Assembly: GCF_004770615.1 (NCBI RefSeq)
Contig: NZ_RQER01000004.1
Coordinates: 248,001-312,000 of the forward strand
DNA length: 64,000 nt
Source: Leptospira langatensis
Lineage (GTDB): Bacteria > Spirochaetota > Leptospiria > Leptospirales > Leptospiraceae
Direction of reading: 5' to 3'
The first letter of the stretch is position 1. Each line of letters starts with the position of its first letter. Position numbers and translations under genes: made by a program. The notes beneath the pieces were generated by a model that was not told the DNA's origin, did no database searches, and saw nothing but the letters and a program-made list of their open reading frames with translations. Below, piece by piece: positions 47,454 through 54,793 of the stretch.

Positions 47454-49484
47454 TTATTTCAGCTTATCGCCTGGTTGCGCTCCGCGATGAGGAACAAAAA
47501 GACTCAAGCCTTCTCCTTCTCCCGCAGCCAAAAGCATTGCTTCGGAAACCCCGAACTTCATCTTTCTCGCTTTCAGGTTCGCAACCGCAACGATGCTTAA
47601 ACCAACAAGATCCTCAGGCTTATAAGCGGCTTTTATCCCAGCGAAAACGTTCTTGGTCCCAAGAGGTCCCAGATCCAATTTCACTTGGACAAGCTTATCC
47701 GCTCCATCCACAGGACCCGCTTCCAGGATCTTACCGACCCTTAGATCGACCTTACTTAATTCTTCGATAGAGATCTCGGAAAGATTCGCTACTCCTTCCG
47801 TTTTAGGAGCAATGGCACTCTCCGGTTTAGCAGTTTGGCTTGCGTTTTCTTCCAACATAGTTTGAATCGCTTTTTCCTCTACGCGTTTAGTGATCATTTC
47901 ATATGCGGCCACTTTCGTTCCTTCCAGATCGGAAGAAAGATCCGCAAATTCCGGCTTCTTATCCAAGCCTAACAGTTTATATACTTTCTCTCCGGCCTTT
48001 GGTGCGACAGGATAAAGATAAATGGAAAGAATTCGAGCTGCATTCAAAGCCACAGTGACTGTTTCTCTCGCAAGCTCAGCGTCCGTTTTGATCTGGATCC
48101 AAGGAGCAAGATCGTTCACGTACTTGTTAGCGATATCTCCTAAGCGAGAACATTCCTTCATCACTCTGGTATAATTGCGAGTCTCATACCATTCTCTGAT
48201 CTTGGACTCCGACGCTCTCAGTTCATCCAGGATCTTACGACCCTCTTCGCTTAGTTTACCGAGCCTTCTATCAAGTTTATCTAATATAGAAGTGGAAGTC
48301 CTAGAAACCAAGTTCACAAAATTCCCGACAAAATCCGAGTTCACTTTGGCAGTATAATCGTCAAAGGAAAGATCCAAATCGTCCATTCCCGGCCCGAGCT
48401 TTCCCGCCAGATAAAAACGAAGGTGCTCCGGATCCAAGTGTTTCAGATAACCTTCGGCCTTGATGAAAGTGCCTCTGGATTTGGACATCTTCTCGCCATT
48501 GACCGTAATGAATCCATGGACATGCACTTGAGAAGGAGAACGATAACCGCTTCCCTCCAAGGTCGCAGGCCAGAAGAGAGTATGGAAATACAGAATGTCC
48601 TTGCCTATAAAATGGAAGATCTCCGCCTTCTCATCCTTCCAAAAGGAATCGAAACGAGCACGATTTCCTTTAAAGAAATGTAAACTAGATGCCATATAAC
48701 CGATGGGAGCATCCAGCCAAACGTAGAAATACTTTTCGACTTCTCCGGGGATCTTGAATCCGAAATAAGGCCCGTCCCTGGAAATATCCCAATCTTGCAA
48801 GCCTGCCTCGAACCATTCCTTTAGCTTTTTGCGGACTCCATCCACAACATGATTCTCTTTTTCCACCCAGTCGGAGAGATACTTCTCGAAATCCCCAAGC
48901 TTGAAGAAGATATGCTTGGAGTTGCGACTAACGGGAGGAGTTCCGCATAAGGAACAATGGGAATTCTTTAGATCCTTAGGGGAATAAGTGGCTCCGCAGA
49001 CTTCGCAGCTATCGCCGTATTGATCGGGACTACCGCAATTCGGGCAGGTTCCCTTGATAAAACGATCCGGAAGGAACATCTTATCAGTATCGCAATAAGC
49101 CTGCTCTATCTCTCTTTCTGCGATATGTCCTCTTTGCTTTAAGGAAAGATAGATCTCTTCGGAAAGAACTCGATTCTCTTCGGAGTTAGTGGTATAATAA
49201 TTATCGTATTCAACCAAGAAGCCGGAAAGATCACGATAATGTTCCGTCCTTACGCGATCGATCAATTGCTCGGGACTGATACCTTCTTTTCTCGCAGCCA
49301 ACATGATTGGAGTACCATGAGTGTCGTCTGCACAGAAAAAATGGCATTCGTGACCGGCAGTCTTTTGGTACCGAACAAAAATGTCGGTTTGGATTGCTTC
49401 TAATACGTGACCTAAGTGGATAGGACCGTTAGCGTATGGCAAAGCGGAAGTAACGAGAATCTTACGTTTTGATTCGGCTCTCAC
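47454..49484 (-). CDS. metG: Methionyl-tRNA synthetase
   Basis: The 676-residue protein has the HIGH motif as PYANGPIHLGHVLEA near residue 16, four Cys of the zinc knuckle (CPNCGSPDQYGDSCEVCG and CSLCG), the KMSKS motif (GEKMSKSRGT near residue 335) and a C-terminal Trbp111/EMAPII-type tRNA-binding domain (LSKVDLRVGKILEAG near residue 575). It charges tRNA-Met in the cytoplasm. It is the first gene of the metG-glnD-GH13 unit. Confidence 0.95.
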   Translation of the reverse strand: MRAESKRKILVTSALPYANGPIHLGHVLEAIQTDIFVRYQKTAGHECHFFCADDTHGTPIMLAARKEGISPEQLIDRVRTEHYRDLSGFLVEYDNYYTTNSEENRVLSEEIYLSLKQRGHIAEREIEQAYCDTDKMFLPDRFIKGTCPNCGSPDQYGDSCEVCGATYSPKDLKNSHCSLCGTPPVSRNSKHIFFKLGDFEKYLSDWVEKENHVVDGVRKKLKEWFEAGLQDWDISRDGPYFGFKIPGEVEKYFYVWLDAPIGYMASSLHFFKGNRARFDSFWKDEKAEIFHFIGKDILYFHTLFWPATLEGSGYRSPSQVHVHGFITVNGEKMSKSRGTFIKAEGYLKHLDPEHLRFYLAGKLGPGMDDLDLSFDDYTAKVNSDFVGNFVNLVSRTSTSILDKLDRRLGKLSEEGRKILDELRASESKIREWYETRNYTRVMKECSRLGDIANKYVNDLAPWIQIKTDAELARETVTVALNAARILSIYLYPVAPKAGEKVYKLLGLDKKPEFADLSSDLEGTKVAAYEMITKRVEEKAIQTMLEENASQTAKPESAIAPKTEGVANLSEISIEELSKVDLRVGKILEAGPVDGADKLVQVKLDLGPLGTKNVFAGIKAAYKPEDLVGLSIVAVANLKARKMKFGVSEAMLLAAGEGEGLSLFVPHRGAQPGDKLK

Positions 49485-49599
49485 AGAGTCAAGTTGAGAA
49501 AAATTACCGCAAAAGCAACATGGATTTTCATTGCAAAACGATTGGTTCGATTAAAATACAACGGAAAAAAGGGAATGCCCTCATAAGGAAGGCTATAAG

Positions 49600-50103
49600 A
49601 TGGAAAGGGTTTCATCCTTGGCGAGTAAGGTTCTACCAGGCCATGAGTTCTATGAAAAATTCCAGAAAAGTCTGGATCGGGAAACCGAGATCTTTCAACT
49701 CAAGATGAATTATGCCAAGGTCTTAGTCAGCCTTTGGTCTTACTCTTGCCATGCGGACGGCGTTTTCCATAGAAAAGAAGGAAACTTGGTGGGACAAATG
49801 GTCAAGGCCATGTTCGACAAGGATTGCATTTTTGATCATCACCACGATCAAAAGGCAGAGATCGTCGAAGAACTTTCCGAAGTATTCGAATCCCCACTTC
49901 CCATCAAAATGATCACTGATTTCGCGGAAGGAAATCCTGTGCTCGCAACGAACTTTTACGAAGATGCAGTTTGCATCGTGACTGCAGATGGGAAATTTAC
50001 AGTAAGAGAAAAAGAATTTTTAGAGGATCTCGCCAAAGAATTAGAGATCTCCTCTATGGATAAGAAGAATATCGAAAATAAATACGCGGGCGACGAAGAG
50101 TAA
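49600..50103 (+). CDS. TerB-like protein
   Basis: The 167-residue protein is helical and has the TerB-type pattern with acidic metal-like residues: LVSLWSYSCHADGVFHRKEGNLV near residues 41-64 and, in the second half, AVCIVTADGKFTVREKEFLEDLAKEL. AAGGAAGG lies before the ATG. TerB proteins are helical bundles often attached to membrane stress systems; this one has no partner tellurite genes nearby. Its role is unknown. It is followed by an AsmA-like gene 20 bases later. Confidence 0.72.
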   Translation: MERVSSLASKVLPGHEFYEKFQKSLDRETEIFQLKMNYAKVLVSLWSYSCHADGVFHRKEGNLVGQMVKAMFDKDCIFDHHHDQKAEIVEELSEVFESPLPIKMITDFAEGNPVLATNFYEDAVCIVTADGKFTVREKEFLEDLAKELEISSMDKKNIENKYAGDEE

Positions 50104-50123
50104 AATCGGTCGCCCGACCTTGC

Positions 50124-51062
50124 ATGCCTCCTAGTATTACGTTTTTATTGTTCGCCTATTTAGGCCTTCAATTCCTACTCTCCGGTCCCTTTTTACAATT
50201 TCTTGTAAACATCTTCTCCTATAGATTGTTCAAGTTCCGTTGGTTTACGCCGGGCATACTACTCCCCGGGCTCTGGGTCTGGGCAAAGCATTTCATTATC
50301 CATTTTCCTGGAGAATTGGGAACCGATATAGTACACGCAAAGGGAAACCAGATCCATTTCAGGATATCCTTTGCCAAGTTATTTAAAGGAAAATTAATAT
50401 TCAAAGGAGTGAATATACGCTCCTTCCACATGGACTATACAAATCGAGTGGACTCCCGAAAGAAGATAGAGTTCCTACCGAGGCGGGGAAGGATACAATT
50501 CCGACTGGAAAAGGTCGCTCACTCCAGCATAGACATAGAGGACAGAACCCTGACTCCTGTCTTTACCATACAGATCAGGGATATCCGAGTGGAGAACGGG
50601 CTCTTGGATGCAGGATCTCCTCTAGAGATCTTGTTCAGAAGTAGAATGGGCTCCTGTCGCTTAGGAAGAGAAGGTTTACTCCGAACAGGAACACTCCGAA
50701 GCGGGGACCGAGGCTATCTGAATCTAAGCGGGATCACTTGGGGAGAATTAGCCGGTTTAGAGATCATACCATTGCCCTTATTCAAGAAGCAGGTCCATCT
50801 CACAGTAGAGTTCCGGCATATAGACGAAAATCATACCGACTTCGAAGGAACCTTAGTGCATACAAATCCGGAAGAAGAAGGAGAAAACGAAACGTATCCA
50901 TTCCGTTTCGGAGTCGACTGGAATGAATTCAATCTTCCTTTCGATCTTGCCTTACGTAAACTGATCATGGAATTATTCTTACAAACCAAGTTAGAAGGCC
51001 TAATGGCCAGGACACTGCAAACGATCGCGAAAGGGATCCGGCTTTTTTTAGGGAAGGATTGA
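50124..51062 (+). CDS. Membrane-anchored AsmA/DUF748-like protein
   Basis: The 312-residue protein has a hydrophobic N-terminus (FLLFAYLGLQFLLSGPFLQFLV) and then a beta-rich body with the IVHAKGNQIHFRISFAKLFKGKLIFKGVNIRSFHMDY pattern and IRDIRVENGLLD, which resemble AsmA/TamB-family chains that run between membranes and move lipid. Only one such segment is present, so it is a short member. The assignment is by pattern and moderate. Confidence 0.55.
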   Translation: MPPSITFLLFAYLGLQFLLSGPFLQFLVNIFSYRLFKFRWFTPGILLPGLWVWAKHFIIHFPGELGTDIVHAKGNQIHFRISFAKLFKGKLIFKGVNIRSFHMDYTNRVDSRKKIEFLPRRGRIQFRLEKVAHSSIDIEDRTLTPVFTIQIRDIRVENGLLDAGSPLEILFRSRMGSCRLGREGLLRTGTLRSGDRGYLNLSGITWGELAGLEIIPLPLFKKQVHLTVEFRHIDENHTDFEGTLVHTNPEEEGENETYPFRFGVDWNEFNLPFDLALRKLIMELFLQTKLEGLMARTLQTIAKGIRLFLGKD

Positions 51063-51068
51063 ATACGA

Positions 51069-51140
51069 TTAAATTTTCCTCCTACCTCTGGGCGACCCCG
51101 CTACAGCGGGCCGGGCTACTACGGGTTCGCTACCGCTCAT
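51069..51140 (-). other. Short frame inside repeat A, empty cassette slot
   Basis: In the outermost repeat copy an ATG at 51140 opens a 23-codon frame whose first 17 codons encode the same leader (MSGSEPVVARPAVAGSP) that begins both displaced Rhs cassettes. Here the frame runs into a stop at 51069-51071 instead of an Rhs core. It has no cassette attached, so it looks like an unoccupied or lost slot; it is not proposed as a functional gene. Confidence 0.45.
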
Positions 51141-51250
51141 CCCTTCGCCACTCCATTACTTTTATCTAAACTCTTCTTCAATCTCTGCTCGGGACTGAAG
51201 CCCTGCGTATCCCTGTCGCAGGGTGTGAGCGGGGGCGGATTTCTTTTATT
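51089..51250 (-). repeat. Rhs-linked GC-rich repeat, copy A
   Basis: The first of three copies of a GC-rich segment that borders the Rhs C-terminal modules. It begins TGGGCGACCCCGCTACAGCG, with CCCGCT/AGCGGG as an internal hairpin, then CGGGTTCGCTACCGCTCATC and, further on, CTGCTCGGGACTGAAGCCC. It lies beyond lipoprotein 1. It does not contain the CTGCACAATTGTGCAG palindrome found after copies B and C. Confidence 0.8.
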
Positions 51251-51302
51251 AAACCCAAACAACCAAGTCAATTACCCTTAAATAAAAAGAAAATTTGTCA
51301 TT

Positions 51303-51536
51303 TTAATTATTATGAATATGCGTGCACCCTAAATACGAGACAGGAAATACATTCGCTGCATGTTGCTTTTCTGCAGCGGTATAGTTGGGACTCTCAATTA
51401 TAGAATTATAAGTAATTACAATAGTTTTTATACATTTTTGCCTAAGCACTTCATCAGATGGCATGTCGCAACTAATAGTCAAAAATAAAATAGTTAATAA
51501 TATAATGAATTTATAAATTACTTCAATCCTGCTCAT
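51303..51536 (-). CDS. Small three-cysteine lipoprotein 1 (proposed immunity of Rhs cassette 1)
   Basis: The ATG at 51536 overlaps the stop of displaced cassette 1 (ATGA), so translation is coupled. The 77-residue product is a lipoprotein (IILLTILFLTISC, lipobox Cys near residue 23), with two more cysteines in the mature part, one 12 residues later (RQKCIKT) and one after 35 further residues (YLGCTH). NYTAAEK and CIKT are shared with lipoprotein 3. The AT-rich coding sequence differs from most of the window. Cognate inhibitor of the cassette's C-terminal domain is my inference from position and co-divergence. Confidence 0.65.
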   Translation of the reverse strand: MSRIEVIYKFIILLTILFLTISCDMPSDEVLRQKCIKTIVITYNSIIESPNYTAAEKQHAANVFPVSYLGCTHIHNN

Positions 51537-52750
51537 AAAAATAGAGGTAAATACTCCCATATGTTCTGCTCCGTAATTATATCTGAGTAGATTCCGAAAA
51601 TAAACGCTAAAGATGGATCATTTCTGACTATAGCACCAAAAATCTGCTCTACCAGAACGTTGCTACCGTATAAATCGGTTCCTGCTAAATGATCCGCATG
51701 AGATTCCAAAAAAGGAGTCCCGTTTCTTTGGGAAGGTCGTCTCAAAATCCTTCCAAAGAAATCAATACCATTCATACTATAAAACTCATCAACATGACCA
51801 TACTCATGTTTCAAAGTAGCATTCCATTCCATATGGCCAAACCAATCTCCAGGTTTCTTATACATAAATACCACAGGACCGGGGGTTAATCCTCCGCCAT
51901 TATTTAATACTGGAAAATCATGAAATAGGTTACCTAATCCAGAATTGGTCACTAACACTGCCCCATGCTTAAAGCTATACTGAGGTAGTCCTTTACCTGT
52001 GACAAGATTGTATAGTGTACCAAACTGTGAATCAAGGAAAAGGATCTGCGAATCCAACAATAGCGTCGGAATTCTTAGGATCCAGCGGCCAACTTGCGCT
52101 AAGCCTTTACCCAACAAGCTATGACTCAAATCATGTCCTATCGATTGGAAGCTCGGGCTATTTCCGTTGTGGAAATTCTTACCAAGTATATGACCAACGA
52201 TCCGGTTGAACATGTGGATCGCCTGAGATAAGTTCACATGCCCATTCGGGTCTATGCTATTAGTAGGGTTTCCTCCCACGTACATGTATCTGTTAAGACC
52301 ATTAATCCCCTGGTTCGCTCTATCATCCGCCTGGATGAATCTCGCCAAGAATGGATCATAATAGCGGGATTTGTAGTAGTAAAGCCCAGTGTCCTCATCT
52401 AAGATCTGGCCAGTAAACTTGTAACGGAATATATCAGGACCACTAGATTCGGTGTTGTTCATCTCTCCATAAGGAAGGTAACCTACGTAGCTAGTCCCTG
52501 ATCTTCCTGGACCGGATACTGGGTTCCCATTGCCATCTGTGAGCATCGACGTTGAGCCAAGTCTGTCCGTCTGGTAAAAGAATCCTCCTACCGCAGGCAC
52601 ACCCGATCCGTCTATGCTGCTACTGCTACTCTTAGAACCGATCGCTGTCGTGTTTTCTAAGGCAGACGGAATTAGATTCCAAGGCCCTGCGTTGCTTTTG
52701 GGCGACCCCGCTTCCGCGGGCCGGGCTACTTCGGGTTCGCTACCGCTCAT
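51533..52750 (-). CDS. Displaced Rhs C-terminal cassette 1 with HEYGH domain
   Basis: The 405-residue frame begins inside repeat B (leader MSGSEPEVARPAEAGSPKS), then matches the main Rhs protein from NAGPWNLIPSALENTTAIGS onward: Rhs core YYYKSRYYDPFLARFIQADD, NPTNSIDPNGH and then the variable tail. The tail carries HEYGHVDEFYSMNG near residues 315-330 and FLESHADHLAG about 30 residues later, the proposed zinc peptidase site. The frame has no RHS repeats, SpvB or signal peptide of its own. It could be a silent store that recombines into the main gene, or an expressed fragment. A GGAG lies 10 bases before the ATG. Confidence 0.75.
   Translation of the reverse strand: MSGSEPEVARPAEAGSPKSNAGPWNLIPSALENTTAIGSKSSSSSIDGSGVPAVGGFFYQTDRLGSTSMLTDGNGNPVSGPGRSGTSYVGYLPYGEMNNTESSGPDIFRYKFTGQILDEDTGLYYYKSRYYDPFLARFIQADDRANQGINGLNRYMYVGGNPTNSIDPNGHVNLSQAIHMFNRIVGHILGKNFHNGNSPSFQSIGHDLSHSLLGKGLAQVGRWILRIPTLLLDSQILFLDSQFGTLYNLVTGKGLPQYSFKHGAVLVTNSGLGNLFHDFPVLNNGGGLTPGPVVFMYKKPGDWFGHMEWNATLKHEYGHVDEFYSMNGIDFFGRILRRPSQRNGTPFLESHADHLAGTDLYGSNVLVEQIFGAIVRNDPSLAFIFGIYSDIITEQNIWEYLPLFL
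52120..52698 (-). repeat. Rhs core duplication, copy in cassette 1
   Basis: About 580 bases that repeat the sequence of the main rhs gene at 55362-55920 almost unchanged, from the GHDLS region of the core up to the GGCCCTGC junction with repeat B. Similarity to the main gene continues at lower identity further into the C-terminal tail. Confidence 0.82.
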
Positions 52751-52890
52751 CCCTTCGCCACTCCATTACTTTTATCTAAACTCTTCTTTACTCTCTGCTC
52801 GGGACTAAAGCCCTGCGTATCCCTGTCGCAGATTGTGAGCGAGGATTTCTCTTCTTTATTTTAGCTTCGCTGCACAATTGTGCAGTTGGG
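52699..52890 (-). repeat. Rhs-linked GC-rich repeat, copy B, with 16-base palindrome
   Basis: The second copy of the GC-rich repeat, 52699-52849, followed by the perfect palindrome CTGCACAATTGTGCAG at 52870-52885. The repeat provides the start codon and first 17-18 codons of cassette 1. In cassette 1, the sequence shared with the main gene ends at CTGC(A/G)TTGCT, where the repeat begins. Confidence 0.85.
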
Positions 52891-52956
52891 GTTAATTGAT
52901 AGATTCTCAAAATACACGTTCATTTTCATTATTTGGAACTTTAACAATTCTTTAAT

Positions 52957-53178
52957 TTACTCATTCCCTGCGTTAGAATTTTGGCAGGCCACCAGACCTA
53001 GCAATGCTAATTCAAGAGTTTGCTGCTGGGTACTTGGATCTCCTGGCAGAAGAAAGGCCGTAAAAATCTGCTTTTCGCAGTTCTGTTTATTCTTCTTTTT
53101 TAACTCATTCTGCTGCCAAGGAGTATTGCAACCATGTTGAGTAAAGATTAATAGAATTATTGCTAATATACTTTTCAT
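52957..53178 (-). CDS. Small three-cysteine lipoprotein 2 (proposed immunity of Rhs cassette 2)
   Basis: The 73-residue product is a lipoprotein (AIILLIFTQHGC, lipobox Cys near residue 17), with two more cysteines (KQNCEKQ and LVACQNS). Its start shares one base with the stop of cassette 2 (TAATG). The spacing of its cysteines (17 and then 30 residues) differs from lipoproteins 1 and 3, and so does the rest of its sequence, matching the fact that cassette 2 also differs most from the others. Function as cognate inhibitor is inferred. Confidence 0.62.
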   Translation of the reverse strand: MKSILAIILLIFTQHGCNTPWQQNELKKKNKQNCEKQIFTAFLLPGDPSTQQQTLELALLGLVACQNSNAGNE

Positions 53179-54332
53179 TAATAAGACCTCGGAAAAGGAA
53201 TGATGACTATACCAAGAGATAAGAATATATTGAAAATAATATACTCATTTCTTGGATTAGAAGGAACTTGAGAAAAGAAAACATTTCTAAAAATCAGATA
53301 GTTCAAGTATGCATCCGAATAATTATGTAAATAGTCATTTGTACCTGCTCGAACATCTGCATTCGTTTCCAAATAGCCACCTCCAGATGAACCCTGGAAT
53401 GGCCGGGATAGCGCACTAGAGTAATAGTCAATCCCACCCCAGTCATAAAACTCACTTATATGCCCATATTCGTGTTGAAGAGAATTCCGATAAGCATACT
53501 TGGCTAAAATTCCATTTCCATGTCTTCCCATGTAGATTACTGGAGCTAATGTTATTCCACCTCCGCCCCAGCCCTCATCTTTTAAGATATTTCCAATGCC
53601 CGAATTTTCTATCAACAGGGCACCGTGCCTAAAAGATAATTTTGGCAAACCATAACCGTTTAAAAGGTTATATGAAAGGCCGACATAGAATTCGAAAGTC
53701 AAAGCAATCGAATTTACGATAGCAGCAAGTGTATAGCCTACTATTCTTACTGCTCCCTTGAAAAGCATGCCCCTGCTCAAATCATGCCCTATCGACTGGA
53801 AGCTCGGACTATTGCCATTGTGGAAATTCTTACCAAGTATGTGGCCCACGATCCGGTTAAACATGTGAATCGCTTGAGATAAGTTTACATGCCCGTTCGG
53901 ATCTATACTGTTAGTCGGATTTCCACCCACGTACATGTATCTATTGAGACCGTTGATCCCCTGATTTGCTCTATCATCAGCTTGGATGAATCTTGCTAAG
54001 AAAGGATCGTAATAGCGGGATTTGTAATAGTAAAGCCCCGTGTCCTCATCTAAGATCTGACCTGTGAATTTATAGCGGAATATATCCGGACCACCAGATT
54101 CGGTTGTGTTCATTTCTCCATAGGGGAGATAACCAACGTAGCTTACTCCAGATCTTCCTGGACCGGATACTGGATTTCCGTTACCGTCTGTGAGCATGGA
54201 TGTAGATCCGAGTCTGTCCGTTTGGTAAAAGAATCCCCCAACCGCAGGTACACCTGAGCCGTCTATGCCTGAATTGCTTTTGGGCGACCCCGCTACAGCG
54301 GGCCGGGCTACTACGGGTTCGCTATCGCTCAT
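53178..54332 (-). CDS. Displaced Rhs C-terminal cassette 2 with divergent HEYGH domain
   Basis: The 384-residue frame starts inside repeat C with leader MSDSEPVVARPAVAGSPKS, joins the Rhs core at IDGSGVPAVGGFFYQTD (so it lacks the AGPWNLIPS stretch kept by cassette 1) and continues with the same YYYKSRYYDPFLARFIQADD and SIDPNGH region. After GHDLS the tail is clearly different: MLFKGAVRIVGYTLAAIVNS, then SLQHEYGHISEFYDWGG near residues 284-300 and YLETNADVRAGT. The metal-site residues are kept while most of the rest changes. The tail contains hydrophobic segments near its end (IIFNIFLSLGIVIIPF). Confidence 0.75.
   Translation of the reverse strand: MSDSEPVVARPAVAGSPKSNSGIDGSGVPAVGGFFYQTDRLGSTSMLTDGNGNPVSGPGRSGVSYVGYLPYGEMNTTESGGPDIFRYKFTGQILDEDTGLYYYKSRYYDPFLARFIQADDRANQGINGLNRYMYVGGNPTNSIDPNGHVNLSQAIHMFNRIVGHILGKNFHNGNSPSFQSIGHDLSRGMLFKGAVRIVGYTLAAIVNSIALTFEFYVGLSYNLLNGYGLPKLSFRHGALLIENSGIGNILKDEGWGGGGITLAPVIYMGRHGNGILAKYAYRNSLQHEYGHISEFYDWGGIDYYSSALSRPFQGSSGGGYLETNADVRAGTNDYLHNYSDAYLNYLIFRNVFFSQVPSNPRNEYIIFNIFLSLGIVIIPFPRSY
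53780..54262 (-). repeat. Rhs core duplication, copy in cassette 2
   Basis: About 480 bases closely matching the main rhs gene (from the GHDLS region to the SGIDGSGVP junction). The join to repeat C lies nearer the core than in cassette 1, so the two displaced cassettes arose by separate breaks. Confidence 0.8.
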
Positions 54333-54475
54333 CCCTTCGCCACTCCATTACTTTTATCTTAACTCTTCTTCACTCTCTGCTCGGGACTTAAGCCCTACGT
54401 ATCCCTGTCGCAAGATCGTGAAGGAGGATCTTTCTTTTTTACTTAAGCTCCGCTGCACAATTGTGCAGTCGGGGT
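54281..54475 (-). repeat. Rhs-linked GC-rich repeat, copy C, with 16-base palindrome
   Basis: The third copy of the GC-rich repeat, followed by the same perfect palindrome CTGCACAATTGTGCAG at 54453-54468. It lies between lipoprotein 3 and cassette 2 and supplies the start of cassette 2. Copies B and C are more alike in their 3' flank than either is to copy A. Confidence 0.85.
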
Positions 54476-54547
54476 TAAATTTACCTTTTTACATTCCGCA
54501 AAGGCTGCAAGAAAAAATTCCTGATAAGCCATCAATCAATCTTTAAT

Positions 54548-54760
54548 CTATTTCTGGCATTGAATCAAATACAATAGAAAGAAATTCAATGCATCAGTTT
54601 TCTCTGCAGGAGTATAATTAGAACTACTATTAATTGCATCAACAGAGGTAATGTAAGTCTTTATACAATTATTTTTCACAATATTTTCCGAAGGTGCATT
54701 GCATTTACTAAAAAATAAAACAAACGCCAATGCAACAATTACTAAAGTTTTCAATTTCAT
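54548..54760 (-). CDS. Small three-cysteine lipoprotein 3 (proposed immunity of the main Rhs protein)
   Basis: The ATG at 54760 gives a 70-residue lipoprotein (LVIVALAFVLFFSKC, lipobox Cys near residue 16), with cysteines 12 residues later (KNNCIKT) and after another 35 residues (LIQCQK); this is exactly the spacing of lipoprotein 1, and NYTPAEK and CIKT are shared. It follows the main rhs gene by 33 bases on the same strand, where Rhs toxins normally have their immunity gene. A membrane-anchored inhibitor would fit a toxin acting in the envelope; inferred only. Confidence 0.65.
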   Translation of the reverse strand: MKLKTLVIVALAFVLFFSKCNAPSENIVKNNCIKTYITSVDAINSSSNYTPAEKTDALNFFLLYLIQCQK

Positions 54761-54793
54761 CAACGTCTTACCTATTCCATAATGTAGCAAAAA

